Origin: Notospermus geniculatus | Taxonomy: Eukaryota; Nemertea; Pilidiophora; Heteronemertea; Lineidae | NCBI GenBank assembly: GCA_002633025.1 | Contig: NMRB01000582.1 | Location: 52,230 to 116,229 of the forward strand | DNA length: 64,000 nucleotides | Direction of reading: 5' to 3' | In this document: one piece after another, positions 44,578 to 56,150 of the stretch | Numbering within the stretch: the first letter of the stretch is position 1 | Layout of the letters: each line of letters begins with the position of its first letter | Notes under the pieces: generated by a model | Seen by the model: only the letters and a program-made list of their open reading frames with translations | What the model was told of the DNA's origin: nothing | The model's database searches: none | Translations under genes and position numbers: made by a program

Positions 44578-44697
44578 GGGAGGTTTAGAAATCAAACGAT
44601 GAACGTAAATTTTACGACAACGTTATTTTTCATATACATATTCAAACCAGATTTTATGTTGCATTTTCGGTACAAAAATAACGTTGTCGTTACAGGG
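44578..44697. mobile_element. MITE family B, copy 6 (right end lost)
   Basis: Starts GGGAGGTTTAGAAATCAAAC after TA; the right terminal repeat is missing. Confidence 0.65.
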
Positions 44698-44712
44698 CGA
44701 CAGTCTTTACTA

Positions 44713-44868
44713 GGGAGGTTTCGAAATCAAACGATAAACGTAAACGTGAACAACAACGTTATTTTTGTACCGAAAATGCAATATAAAATCTGATTAATGT
44801 GTAGTAGGAAAAATAACGGATGACGTTGTCGTAAAATTTACGTTTATCGTTTGATTTCGAAACCTCCC
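44713..44868. mobile_element. MITE family B, copy 7
   Basis: Complete; GGGAGGTTTCGAAATCAAAC and complement, TA on both sides; counterpart of 37437-37592. Confidence 0.8.
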
Positions 44869-45169
44869 TAGTGTTACATCTGTTACTTCCAGAAAACGAT
44901 TGAAAACAGCACAGAATGAGAAAAAGATGAGAAATGGCAAGGCAAGAAAATCATCAGGCCGGGTTACCCTGCCTTCCCACTCACTTCATTGCCTGTTTTG
45001 CGTAACTTTGAAGCTATTTGACGAGGAAATATAGTCAATTTTTCGCACCGTAACTTGGGCTGTTCTATTCATTGTGGGATCACTCTGTGCAAGTGTATAT
45101 GTTTTACAGTGTGGCCATTTTTAGGTGTAACTCCGATTGTTTGGAACACACTGGGAAACAGACTCTCTA

Positions 45170-45721
45170 CAGCCCTTTTTACACGGTGCTGGTTCGAGGA
45201 AACCTACCTCCACCCTCTTTGGGCGGGTTCCGTTCAGGATGGATTGATCGCTTTTACACGGTGCGGGTTACCGAACCCGCCTCGATCTAGTTCGAGGTCG
45301 GTTCGTTCAAATGCGTGCCACCAGATGGCGTGTATCAACATTTACAGTTATCGCAAGTAAGAAATATCCCAAAAATAATCACTTAAAATCGATAAACTAT
45401 GCTTCTAACAACATGAGCAGTGCTTGAGAAATCTCGTGCGTGATTTCTTCACAGGTAACTTACAGCAATGCGCCAGTGATGCCATTGATATTATATGTAG
45501 CGTGCTCAATCCCGCACGAGGCCGGTGGAGGTCGGTTCGCTTTTACAGGAGAGAATAACCAGCCTGAACCTACCTCCACCTTCCCGGGACTCACGCGGCG
45601 AACTGAACTGGCCCGAGGAAGGTGGAGGTCAGTTGTTTCGCTTTTACACGGGGAAAAATAACCGAACCCTCCTCGATCTAGTCTCGATCCGGAACGCACC
45701 GGCACCGTGTAAAAAGGGCTA
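45170..45721. mobile_element. 552-bp MITE present only in arm 2
   Basis: Ends CAGCCCTTTTTACACGGTGC and complement GCACCGTGTAAAAAGGGCT (one gap in the arm), with TA next to both ends. Arm 1 has the uninterrupted word ctctatgtgtcc. Confidence 0.72.
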
Positions 45722-45773
45722 TATGTGTCGCTCATTGTCAAGTCGCCCCTCATTCCGTTAATCTATTGTAATA

Positions 45774-46164
45774 GTGAGGTTTCGCAAATCTGACGAAATA
45801 CGAAGTACGAAATCTAAAATTGGACTTCATTTCCATGACGTAATGTATTTCAGGAGATGGTTGCACCACAAATATCGCCTGCTGCAAGAGCGTCTTTTAG
45901 CGTATGACGTTAGACCGATAGAGTCACGGTGTATATTAAACTTTGAAATTTACCTTTCGTTTCCACTTCGTAGCCACGAAATGGAAATTTAAAAATTCAA
46001 GATGCACCATAACTCTCTCGGTGTTACAGGGAATGCTAAAAGACGCATTGGCAGCAGGGACATATTTGTGGTACCAATCATCGCCCAAAAAAAATTAGGT
46101 CCTGGAAATGAAGTTGAATTTCGTATTTCGTACTCCGTGTTTCGTCAGATTTGCGAGACATTAC
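45774..46164. mobile_element. MITE family Q, copy 2
   Basis: gtgaggtttcgcaaatctga at the left, complement at the right, TA on both sides. Counterpart of 36683-37078. Confidence 0.72.
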
Positions 46165-47160
46165 TAATGTCACACTGGCACACGGGCCACTCTGAAAAAT
46201 GTTACACCATTTTACCCCTTTTTTTCTGCCCCTTTTGCTGATGAGACTTCCGTGTTATGAACAACCTTCGTTCCTGTCCTAATTAGTTGATGAATCGAAC
46301 GGGATATTGACCTATGTCATGATGTTCTCATATCGTGATGAAAACTAATTGTCATGCTGCCCGTTGGGGATAGGTCAAGGAAGTAACGTTAAAGGCCACG
46401 GTCATGTTGCAATCATCAGAATATTGGAACAGGAGAATAATTTGAAGATTTCATGTCGAAGAAATGGTAGCAGGGGCGTAGGCTGGGGGGGGGGAGGGTA
46501 CTGGGTGCACGCGCACCTCCCCACAGCAGTAAGAGAGTTCCGCTCTGGGCAAGCAGAAAAAAATCAACCTTGTAATCATGTAAATTTTGGCTAAGAATAG
46601 CACTGGAATCACGTCTCAGAGCATCTAGATTCCAAAATTTTCTGGGGGAGGCCATCCCCCCTCCGGAGCAGACGTTTGTTACTCTTCAGCATACTGTGAA
46701 AGTTCATGCCTACGCTGCACAAGGAGTTCGCCTTTCACAAAAATGTGCACCTCCCCAGGCTCAGACCAGCCTACCCCCTTGGGTAGGAGGCACAACCCCC
46801 GGGGCACAACCAGGTGCGATATTCAGAAAAACTCGCTCAGTTGGGTCGCCGAATGGACAAAAATGGCGACGTACGTGGCCGTAGATCGCGAATTCACTCC
46901 ATTCTTCGCTCGCCCTCACCCGCGCTTTGGTGAGATAGCGGGGAACAGTGAATTTTCCTTTCCCCAACTTGTACCACGCCCTTTCACAGCGAATTTAAAG
47001 GGCATTGAAGAAAATCCCCCAAAATGCCGCCGATTGCCGAAATCCTTCGTTAAACCATGAAAACACACCTGCTTCCGTGTTGACAGTCAAAACGGCAAAC
47101 TGCGCATGGGCGAATTATCCATGCAATGACCTAATTATACGAAGTTGCAAATCATCTACA

Positions 47161-47322
47161 GGAGCAGTCAGCCGCGCTTGTTGCCAAAAGATGGCAGCAA
47201 AGTTCTAGCGGACCAATACAAAAGAACATTCTCTGTGATTGGTGCTCAATCAACCATGGGTCCGCTTGGCATTGAATTGGGCCGAAGTGACACCTAAAAT
47301 TGGTCAACTTATCGACAGCTCC
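47161..47322. mobile_element. MITE family E, copy 5; arm 2 only
   Basis: Begins ggagcagtcagccgcgcttg and ends gacagctcc. Arm 1 lacks it and the surrounding 400 bp. Confidence 0.65.
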
Positions 47323-47571
47323 TAATTAAATGAGGAACAAGCAGGCGGCGCTACCACCGATCCTACCGAAAGATGCCATCGACGTCACTTTTTTCTCAGC
47401 TGAATTTGTCGACGTCCATCTCAAATGCAAAATTCATCGTCTCAAGTATCGACCCCCGAAATTGGAAAAAAGGTAGCCTACCCATTTCTACAGAACAAAA
47501 AATAAGGCATTCTTGAGAAGAAATTTTATATTAAGCTGATTATTGACGTTCCAATGTGAGGGTGTTCACTG

Positions 47572-47655
47572 CATCCTCCCACAGCAGGGCTTTGGTCTCG
47601 CTGACAAAGTGAGTGGATGAGAGGAGCAAGGTAAAAACTCTGATGTGGGAGGATG
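47572..47655. mobile_element. Hairpin element family J, copy 4
   Basis: catcctcccacagcagggct pairs with tgatgtgggaggatg. Counterpart of copy 3. Confidence 0.6.
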
Positions 47656-48182
47656 GTCCACTGTGGAAGCCTGATTATGTCTTGAAAACTGAACAAGATT
47701 TATTCGAGCTTATTTTTTTTACAAAGACAGGATGAGAAAAAGTTTCTCCAGAAAAAAAATTCTGAAGATTAGTGTCTCAACATGTTGCTGAGAATAAATT
47801 TCTTTTTTTCTTAATATTCACAATGTAAAGTTTCAGTGAGCATGGAAATGAAGCCCACGTCGTATTTTTAAAGTTAAAGTTTGGGTTTATAGTCTGATAT
47901 CAACAACGGTAGAGGTGTCATCCGCTGTACACGATGTATTTTGAATTACAAGCAAAATTGTCGTCGTTTAAAATTGTTCAAGGGGCTATTCAATATGCGG
48001 ATGCAACTAGGATGTTAGGCGGTCCACGCTTCGTCACTACCGGTAGAATTCACCGCTGTATCGCTGCGCAAGATGGCGCCCTTCAATCGAGATACGTACG
48101 GAGGCCCGACGGAAATTACCGAAGTACATACGATGACGACGTCGATTGTGAACATGATTTCAGGGAATAATTTGCAACATTC

Positions 48183-48595
48183 CATTCGGAACTTCCGAAG
48201 GCAACTGCTCGGCAATTTCCGTAGACACTCGCATTTCCCCTCGGACACAATTCCAAGGCAGCCATCTTGAACGCGCAACGATTTCAATGCGGTGGTTTGG
48301 ATGCGGTCGCATCATCACACCCTGCGCATGAACGAAATAGGTCACACAAAAACGTTGCGTTATTGATCTATAATTGGCAGATTGGGTGAGATATCGGTAA
48401 GTTTATATATAATATGCCTCAACTTATCCAGGAAATAAGGTTGGATATCTTAGCAGGCCAAAATTCGGCGAAAGTAGTCCCACGGTCGGTCACGTGGGTT
48501 TGTTGATAACAACATGGCTGCCTTGGACTTGTGTCCGAGGTGAAATGCGCCGCCCAGTGGACAGATAAGCAGTTCGCCTCAGGTCGTTCCGAATG
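48183..48595. mobile_element. 413-bp MITE with 9-bp duplication; arm 2 only
   Basis: CATTCGGAAC and GTTCCGAATG at the ends; GCAACATTC at 48174-48182 and 48596-48604. Arm 1 (about 34737-34748) has the empty site. Confidence 0.82.
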
Positions 48596-49039
48596 GCAAC
48601 ATTCCAGTCTCCTTATCCACTTCATACAGTATCATGTTCCAGCTCCACTAATTGTCATGAAATGAATACCTTGTATAAGGTCACTATCAGAATGAATAAC
48701 GCCCTATAAATGCAGCAGTGTCGGCGGGTTGCCTACACAAGGTTCTAGAAAAAGAAACCGGGCGTGATTTTATCTTTTCTTACTCTTCCGACACGCAGGA
48801 TATGCCAATAGAAAACCCAGTTCATCAGTCATGTCACAGAAATCCAAAAAATTATCACAAAATGGCCTAGTGTGTGAAGACACTTTGAAGTCATCCAGGG
48901 AAGTCAAAAGGTAGAAGAATTTTCTGCAAAAGGTGAATACCGAATGTCTGCAGAGGAAAAATGTATAGATACCAAAAGATTTACTTTTTTGCCCTCAGCT
49001 GTTGCTTTCAGAGGCATTAGTTCGATAGAGAAAGAAAAG

Positions 49040-50640
49040 GAACAGTGTTGGGTGTATGTAGGGCATGGAAAAGGAAAAGTGTTGGGAAATGGGTGTATGT
49101 AGGGCATGGAAAAAGAAAAGTGTTGGGGAATGGTTCTATGTACACTGTTAGAAATTATTAATTTTACAGTAGTGATTTTGCAGTAATTTTACAGAAAGTG
49201 CCTGCAGCAGAGTCCCCAGCACTTTCTGTAAATTTACATAATTTTTTTATGGTATGATTCATGTTTTCCTGTGGTTGGACTCCATTGGACATCCCATTAT
49301 GATGCCTTCTGAGAGCAGTATGAAAATATAATTTGGTCAGCCTCCAGTCAAGTCTCTGTTAACATTTATTTAAGTCTGTAGTTTTACAGATTACTCTGTA
49401 ATTTTACAGATCCAGTGCTGGGGACTCTGCTGCACAGATTTTCTGTAAAATCTTCTGTTATTTCTAACAGTGTAGCGCACGGAAAAGGAAATTGTTGGGA
49501 AATCGGTGAAGTATTTTAGAGCATGGAAAAGGAACAGTGTTGGGAAATGGGTGAAGTACTGTAGAGCATGGAAAAGGAAACGTGTTGGGAAATCGGTGAA
49601 GTATTTTATAGAGCAAGGAAAAGTGTTGGAAAATGGATGTATGTAGGGCATGGGAAAGGAAAAGTGTTGGGAAATGGAAGTATTGTAGAGCATGGAAAAT
49701 GAAGTGTTGGGAAATGGGTGAAGTATTGTAGAGCATGGAAAAGGAAAAGTGTTGGGAAATGGGTGTATTGTAGAGCATGGGAAAGGAAAAGTGTTGGGAA
49801 ATGGAAGTATTGTAGAGCATGGAAAATGAAGTGTTGGGAAATGGGTGAAGTATTGTAGAGCATGGAAAAGGAAAAGTGTTGGGAAATGGGTGTATTGTAG
49901 AGCATGGGAAAGGAAAAGTGTTGGGAAATGGAAGTATTGTAGAGCATGGAAAATGAAGTGTTGGGAAATGGGTGAAGTATTGTAGAGCATGGAAAAGGAA
50001 AAGTGTTGGGAAATGGGTGTATTGTAGAGCATGGGAAAGGAAAAGTGTTGGGAAATGGAAGTATTGTAGAGCATGGAAAATGAAGTGTTGGGAAATGGGT
50101 GAAGTATTGTAGAGCATGGAAAAGGAAAAGTGTTGGGAAATGGGTGTATTGTAGAGCATGGGAAAGGAAAAGTGTTGGGAAATGGAAGTATTGTAGAGCA
50201 TGGAAAATGAAGTGTTGGGAAATGGGTGAAGTATTGTAGAGCATGGAAAAGGAAAAGTGTTGGGAAATGGGTGTATTGTAGAGCATGGGAAAGGAAAAGT
50301 GTTGGGAAATGGAAGTATTGTAGAGCATGGAAAATGAAGTGTTGGGAAATGGGTGAAGTATTGTAGAGCATGGAAAAGGAAAAGTGTTGGGAAATGGGTG
50401 TATTGTAGAGCATGGGAAAGGAAAAGTGTTGGGAAATGGAAGTATTGTAGAGCATGGAAAATGAAGTGTTGGGAAATGGGTGAAGTATTGTAGAGCATGG
50501 AAAAGGAAAAGTGTTGGGAAATGGGTGTATTGTAGAGCACGCGGAAAAGGGAAGTATGGGGAAATGGGTGTATTGTAGAGCGTGGAAAAGGAACAGTGGT
50601 GGGAAATGGGTGTTGAATTTTAGAGCAAGGAACAGCGCTT
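49040..50640. repeat. Satellite array in arm 2 with 127-bp higher-order unit
   Basis: Three subunits of about 42 bp (gggaaatgggtgaagtattg, gggaaatgggtgtattgtag, gggaaatggaagtattgtag) form a 127-bp unit. At least seven copies are nearly identical, with starts of ggaaaatgaag at 49694, 49821, 49948 and so on. The outer units are more diverged. The open frames of 439, 396 and 240 codons come from the repeat. Confidence 0.92.
49143..49472. mobile_element. 330-bp TA-type MITE inside the satellite
   Basis: CACTGTTAGAAAT and ATTTCTAACAGTG at the ends, TA duplication at 49141-49142 and 49473-49474. Inner arms include attttacaga and its complement. Same family as 853-996. Confidence 0.85.
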
Positions 50641-51076
50641 GGAGATGGATGCATTTTGTATTGTACGATTTATAAGCAGCAGAGGAGAGTTGGAAATGAA
50701 ATGACATCACCCAGCTTCGCCCATAATTTTTTGTTTCTTAGCTAATGCAGTTCGTGCATGTACTCACCTCACCACCTGATGCTAGATTTCTGCACCTGTA
50801 TTAATTATTAACCTGATGCCATTGCAAGCTAATCTCAGCAACAAATGATTGAGTAAAAAGTTTGACAAGTTCACGAGCGGTGTAAAAGCAATGGAAACCA
50901 ATGGCAACACAATATATCCTTTAAATGAAACGACACTTCCAGCTGGCTCTAAATTAACAACGTCACAGGTTTGAGCTGTTTATGAGTGCGCGAAAAACCA
51001 ATTACCACTTTTGAATGAATGGGTAATATCTATTTCACACCAATGCTAATTTTTCAAACTTTGTTTCATCATTTTA

Positions 51077-51798
51077 GTCCATGAGCCAGCCCGATTTTGA
51101 GTACCAATTTGCAGAATAGATCCAACATGGTTTTTTGATCAGTCTGATGTCTGAGGAGTCTGAAATCATGTGATGGACATTTCAATTGTGTAGCTTTATA
51201 CCCCTAATTAAGATTCTTAGAATCGTTCATTGGAATTCCATTGCAGTACTTATATAGGCATGTATTACAAATTCAAGTGTCCATGTACAGCTAACTTTTT
51301 TCTCGCCGGTTTTATACCCTATAAATGTATTACCAATAGATAGAAATATGGTACCTATCATTCAGATAGCTATATTTTAAACATTGTATGACATCACTGT
51401 AACACAGAAACGACATATATGTCAAATTTTGCCTAAAATCCATCAAAATCACCGAAAACGCTATTTTTACAACAAAACTTGTATTCTTAACAGGCTTATC
51501 CGACTGAGAAGTACCATATTCCTATCTATTGGTTATACATTTTAAGGGTCTAAAACAGGCGAGAAAAAAGTTAGCTGTACATGGACACTTGAATTTATAA
51601 TACAACTCTGTAATGATATTGCAATGGAATTCCAATGAACAGTTTTAAGAATCTTAATTAGGGGTATAAAGCTACACAATTGAAATGTCCATCACATGAT
51701 TTCAGACACCTCAGGCATCAGACTGACCAAAAATCCATGTTGGATCTATTCTGCAAATTGGTACTCAAACTCCAAAATCTTGGGTCTGGCTCATGGAC
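51077..51798. mobile_element. 722-bp long inverted-repeat MITE at the edge of arm 2
   Basis: Left GTCCATGAGCC and right GGCTCATGGAC, TA on both sides. The arms pair for about 300 bp each (for example tgtccatgtacagctaactt and its complement). Confidence 0.85.
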
Positions 51799-51800
51799 TA

Positions 51801-53297
51801 ATATGACGAAGAGGCGTTTCCTCTCCGTCAACGGTTTCAGTTAGGGTTTTCGGAGAAAAACCTTCCATTTCTTCAGTCCGATTCATTTCTGGTTTTATTT
51901 GAGAAGATCGAGGATTTGACGAACCACATTGGTCATGATTTTGGTGATTGTGCACGGGCAAACAAAGCATCGTTAATTGGTTTAAAGGTAAGAAAGAAGA
52001 AAAAATTGGTTAATTAATTAATTAATTGGTTACTGTTGGTAGCCCTACATTTACGCGGAAACTTAGTCGCACTGATGCAGGAGAGAAGTTGCAACGCAAC
52101 TGAAGATAATGTCATTGTTTACCTTCAGTGTTTGTAAAAATGGATGTTTACATTGTGTTATATCGTACCTCAAGAGAGAATCCGTAAATATGATTGGCCG
52201 AGACGCGTCACGTGAGCGGTGAACATTAATTTTCAATATCTCCCGCTCAAGATGCAATGTCCACCGCTCACGGAAAACAAAATGGCGGACGTTTTTTTTC
52301 GTTTGACCGCTACGAATATTTGAAGTCGCATATTAGGCTATCGAGCTCCGATTAAATCCTATTCTGGTGTTGATTGGCGTAGTATTAGCATGTTTAGCAC
52401 GAATACATCAAAAATGTTGAATGGAATAGAGGGAATAGCATGTTCAACAGTCATAAATTCTAGGCCTACCGGTCCGCACACCATGTTGTTGTCAGCGCCA
52501 AATGCTGCCAAGTTCAATCGCAGCAGCACAACGCACGTGGAGTGGACTTCCAAGTTTAACAATACTGATACGCAATGTAGGACTAACTGAATGGTACTAT
52601 GTCACATTTGGAAGAAAATTACCACCTTTCCTTTGTTATTTAACTCACTTAGGCCTCACAGCTTTTTAGCAAGGAAATTTTTTTCCCGAATCGTGGTTGA
52701 CCATGATCTGTCGTCTTCACGCATTCCGCCGCTGCCGGGCACAGCCGCAGAGACGGGTTGTGACACATACATGTACACCGGTACGATGCACATGTCGGGG
52801 GACAGACCGAAATGTCAAGCTCTGGGTTTGGACATCTGGTGTTGTGGGTATTGGCATTTCTGGATCAAGATTTCAGAGGGCTTGTTCAGCTAATGTGTGA
52901 ATAAACAAGCCTGATACTAACCACTCCAAATAATACGGAGGTTGAAATCAGAGACTTATCACGAATCTTTATACCTAAACGGATCGAAATGTACACAAAA
53001 TTAATTTGTCACTAGCATAACCCGCGCTCCGCGCGACATGTTAGAGGATATGTGTGTTTGAATGTGGAATAATTTGTGGAAACTTTGTTGTCCGTGGTAT
53101 GAGTTCATTTATCTTAATGTAGTGGGTCCAGGTGTTGGATAACAACGTTATTCCAGCGCAGAACTAACATGACTAAGTTGAAAACAGTGGTACATAAGTT
53201 CAAATTAAAAAAATTGTAAATTCAACTTCAAAATGTTGATTGCAATCACCGTTTTCGCGCCATTTATCGGCTATCTATTGTACCACGCACATTCTAA
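51801..53297. other. No confident gene
   Basis: A (ttaa)n run at about 52010-52025, a dispersed-repeat piece at 52105-52165 (similar to 1650-1710) and ctagcataacccgcgctccgc at about 53014. Frames at 52359-52562 and 52591-52893 show no known domain. Confidence 0.35.
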
Positions 53298-54725
53298 AAA
53301 TCAATATGGCGGCCGCCAGGGGGAGCGAATTTTTGGGGTCCATTTTTTAATGATCCTTAGGTGTCAAAGTATCCCTGTGGGAAGTTTCATGTTTTCTTGA
53401 AGAAGTGAAAGATTCTGGCGAAAGTCAACCCTTAACCGCTCTACTACATAAGGTTAATACCATTCAATGGCTGCTGGCACACAAAGCTGGTCAAGCGGGC
53501 CATGAGCAAAAAAAGTTTAGATAAAATAATTGTCTGACTCTGAGAGGATGCGTTTGGTAGCGTTATTTCATGCTTGGACAATGAATAGCCACAACGTCAT
53601 GTGGGAGAACTAGTAGGCCACCATCTTTGTTGGAAAGGTCTATACTGTAGTTCCTCACTTGAGTGGTCAGGTCATCAAATTGCTGACCACATCTGTATGA
53701 GTAAATGTAATACACTGTGTGGTTGTCAATGCCGTTGTATTGTGGAGTCAAAATAGGGACAACTTCAAATGTTTCTATTTTAGTCACACAGAACTACAAT
53801 ACACCATTTTTGCTCGAAAAGGTTACAATAATTGCGGAATGAAATGCAGGGGTTAAAAATAATCAAACCAGCCAAATTCTGAAATGTTACATACTAGTAA
53901 CTGCCACATAGGCATTCATTAGAAAGCACACCCATAACTTTCCCGTAAATACCTACATGTATGCGACAGGCCCATCGTATACCTTTCCAAATTTTTCCCT
54001 CTTTTTATTTTTGACAAATTGGTCGTGGCGGTGTGACAAGTTTAATGTCCCTGCTATCTCTTTGTCTTAGCGAACCGTAATGAAATCGAGCAGCTCCCAT
54101 ATTTCAGCCCATTTTCTCGTATTACTTCGTACAAGAAGGTACATTTGTAAACCTAAACCCTCACTGCAATGGGGATTTTCAACAAAAAGAATCGATACTT
54201 GTAAGTATGCTGGAGTGGGTGGGTCTAATGTTACAATCCAATAATGGGATAAGAAGACAGAACCGGGTCGTGTTTCCGATACCCAGGAAGGGAATTATCT
54301 GGTAAAGGAATTATACAGTGCATTATCAACTCTTAAAGAAGATTAATTATTAACTATTCAAAGGGGATTCATCCCAGTGGACTGAAATTTCTGCAACATG
54401 TGTCCTTCTGTAAGAAAGGAAGCTTGCCACCACCCCCACCCCACCCCTCCCCCACCCTCGCCCATTCCCACAGGCTAGAGTCGCGGCGGAGTGCTTTGTC
54501 CTGCTTAAGCTTCTTGTGGTTGACTTGATTTGACCAGACTTCTTATTAAAGCGAGAGTCCCTCTACCTGGAATTCGACTCCAAAAAGGAAGATGTCCCAT
54601 CGTCCCATTCCAACCAAACCCAGGCGCGCACCCGGCGCACGCCCCCCCCCCCCTCTTCGGCCAACAAATCTGTAAAATCTATACCGTGAAATTCTGAAAT
54701 TTGGAGCAAATCATTGAAATAATTC
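53298..54725 (+). repeat. 1,428-bp direct repeat, copy 2
   Basis: Same length, start and end as 41777-43204 with no difference that I can see; the offset is 11,521 throughout. Ends at the n at 54726. Confidence 0.9.
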
Positions 54726-54726
54726 N
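54726..54726. other. Single n at the end of direct repeat copy 2
   Basis: The sequence after it (aaaacaacctcataatcgac) is unrelated to what follows copy 1. Confidence 0.8.
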
Positions 54727-55659
54727 AAAACAACCTCATAATCGACGTTCGTTCGATTGATCGGTGGTCTAAATGAGTCCTGCATCATCCATGGCCAATC
54801 ACCCTAATCCAGTAATCAATCGAAAACCACTCACTGGAATAGTGGTAATTAATAGTTTTATTTATAGCTGCCTCTATTAGCTCGTCAATACATGTTTGTT
54901 TATAACAGCCACCATATTGCATGCACTTTTATTTGGAGAGTTATTTACATGATTTATTGGGAAGGCAGTGGTCTTTAATGTTGCACTCCATCGCCAAAAG
55001 GTGGACTGGAAATGCTGCATAAATATTCTTTTGATATCTGATCCTACCAATCTGCGCGCTGCAGTCGGACGTGGCTTGTTTGGTAGGACCAGTATTGGCC
55101 GCCATTCTCCAACACTGGGGCGAAAAGCAGAAGTACGGTATTGGAGAATGATCCAATCACCGCCGGTGGCGCCGGCTGTCGACAAAAAGTAGCAACCCAG
55201 TGGCCCTAAGGGACAGCAGGTGCAGATGTTTCATACCCATAAAAATCTGCATCGCCATCTCCCAAAAGCCCTATTGTAGGTGATTGAATCAGAAAGTGAA
55301 AAATCTGGTAAATTATTGTCTCATATTTCTGCCCATTATTGCCAGGCAATCAAACAGGGATTAAAATGGCCGTAAATCCTTCCAACCTCTTGACATTAAT
55401 AACACTTTATGATATAATGTATTGTACCATACATCATGATTTAGTATACATGTACGCACTGCACCAGTATTGTGCAGCCGCAACTTATAATGTCAAACTT
55501 GTAATAAAGTGACACTTAAAGGTGCACTGTATTGGCTCTCAAAAGCGTCATTTGACTGCCGACGTAGAGAGAGCCGCCTAGCGGCAGTAAGACGAACTAC
55601 AAAAATGCATTACAAAATGTACGTAGTAAATTGGGTCAATTCGCCGACAACGCAGTTAG
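54727..55659. repeat. Dispersed repeats, no gene
   Basis: About 55115-55194 and 55515-55655 are copies of repeats seen at 3414-3625 (opposite orientation), the first also at about 61150-61213. The rest is unrecognised. Confidence 0.4.
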
Positions 55660-56150
55660 TCGCTGGGTCGCAAAGGCACAAGGTACAAGGCACCACGGCT
55701 TACTGTCCCACGCATCTTCGATAATCGAAGGCCGATCTGCTAACCACTGCGTTACATCGCACATCTACCCTTCGAGAAATAGACCGATCCACGGCGTATC
55801 TTGGGACGATGCCAACTTTACCGGTCGACCAATCAGATTGCATTTTATATCGGGTCTTCGGCAGGTGCTTCGGTTACCACTATTCATACTACGTGGGAAT
55901 TTTACAACACTGGTTCTGATTGGCCTCCTCTTCTCGAGGCAGCGGATCCGTCGCAGACAGGTCACTTTCTTGAAGGGTGATATGGGATATAACGGAGTGG
56001 TGAGCACATCGCCGTTCGATTATCGAAGATGGTCCCACGTGGCAGACGTGAAAAGCGAGGCGTGGTTTGTCCCCTATGCCCGGGTAGGTTCGAACCCGAA
56101 GGCACTTGCTAAGCGGACCGTGATAACCCCTCGGCTATCAGGGCTTCCTC
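55660..56150 (-). mobile_element. tRNA-derived SINE, copy 5, split by a MITE with 8-bp duplications
   Basis: Body at 55665-55712 (aaggcacaaggtacaaggca) and head at 56032-56145 (GGTTCGAA(C)CC-like B box, ggctatca A-box end), with a 319-bp element in between. Confidence 0.75.
55713..56031. mobile_element. 319-bp hAT-like MITE inside the SINE
   Basis: CATCTTCGATAATCGAA and its exact complement at the ends; GTCCCACG duplicated at 55705-55712 and 56032-56039. An 8-bp duplication is the hAT signature. The 204-codon frame here spans SINE and MITE and is not a gene. Confidence 0.85.

Larger units (their letters stand above)
45093..46207. mobile_element. MITE family P, copy 4, with two nested insertions
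   Basis: Outer ends gtgtatatgttttacagtgt (mutated) and ctctgaaaaatgttacac. Split by the 45170-45721 element and by Q copy 2. Counterpart of 36641-37212. Confidence 0.65.
43206..51076 (-). repeat. Arm 2 of the large inverted repeat
   Basis: Reverse-complement counterpart of 33426-39312. Arm-specific material: MITEs at 45170-45721, 47161-47322 and 48183-48595, a GC-rich repeat at about 46470-46800, a TA MITE at 49143-49472, and a longer satellite. It ends exactly at the TA where another MITE (51077-51798) begins. Confidence 0.85.

Noticed and set aside
49391-50710. 439-codon open frame on the minus strand (and frames of 396 and 240 codons)
   Set aside because: It lies wholly in the 127-bp satellite and is open in three frames, with no start context or splice sites. 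It is a by-product of stop-free repeat units.
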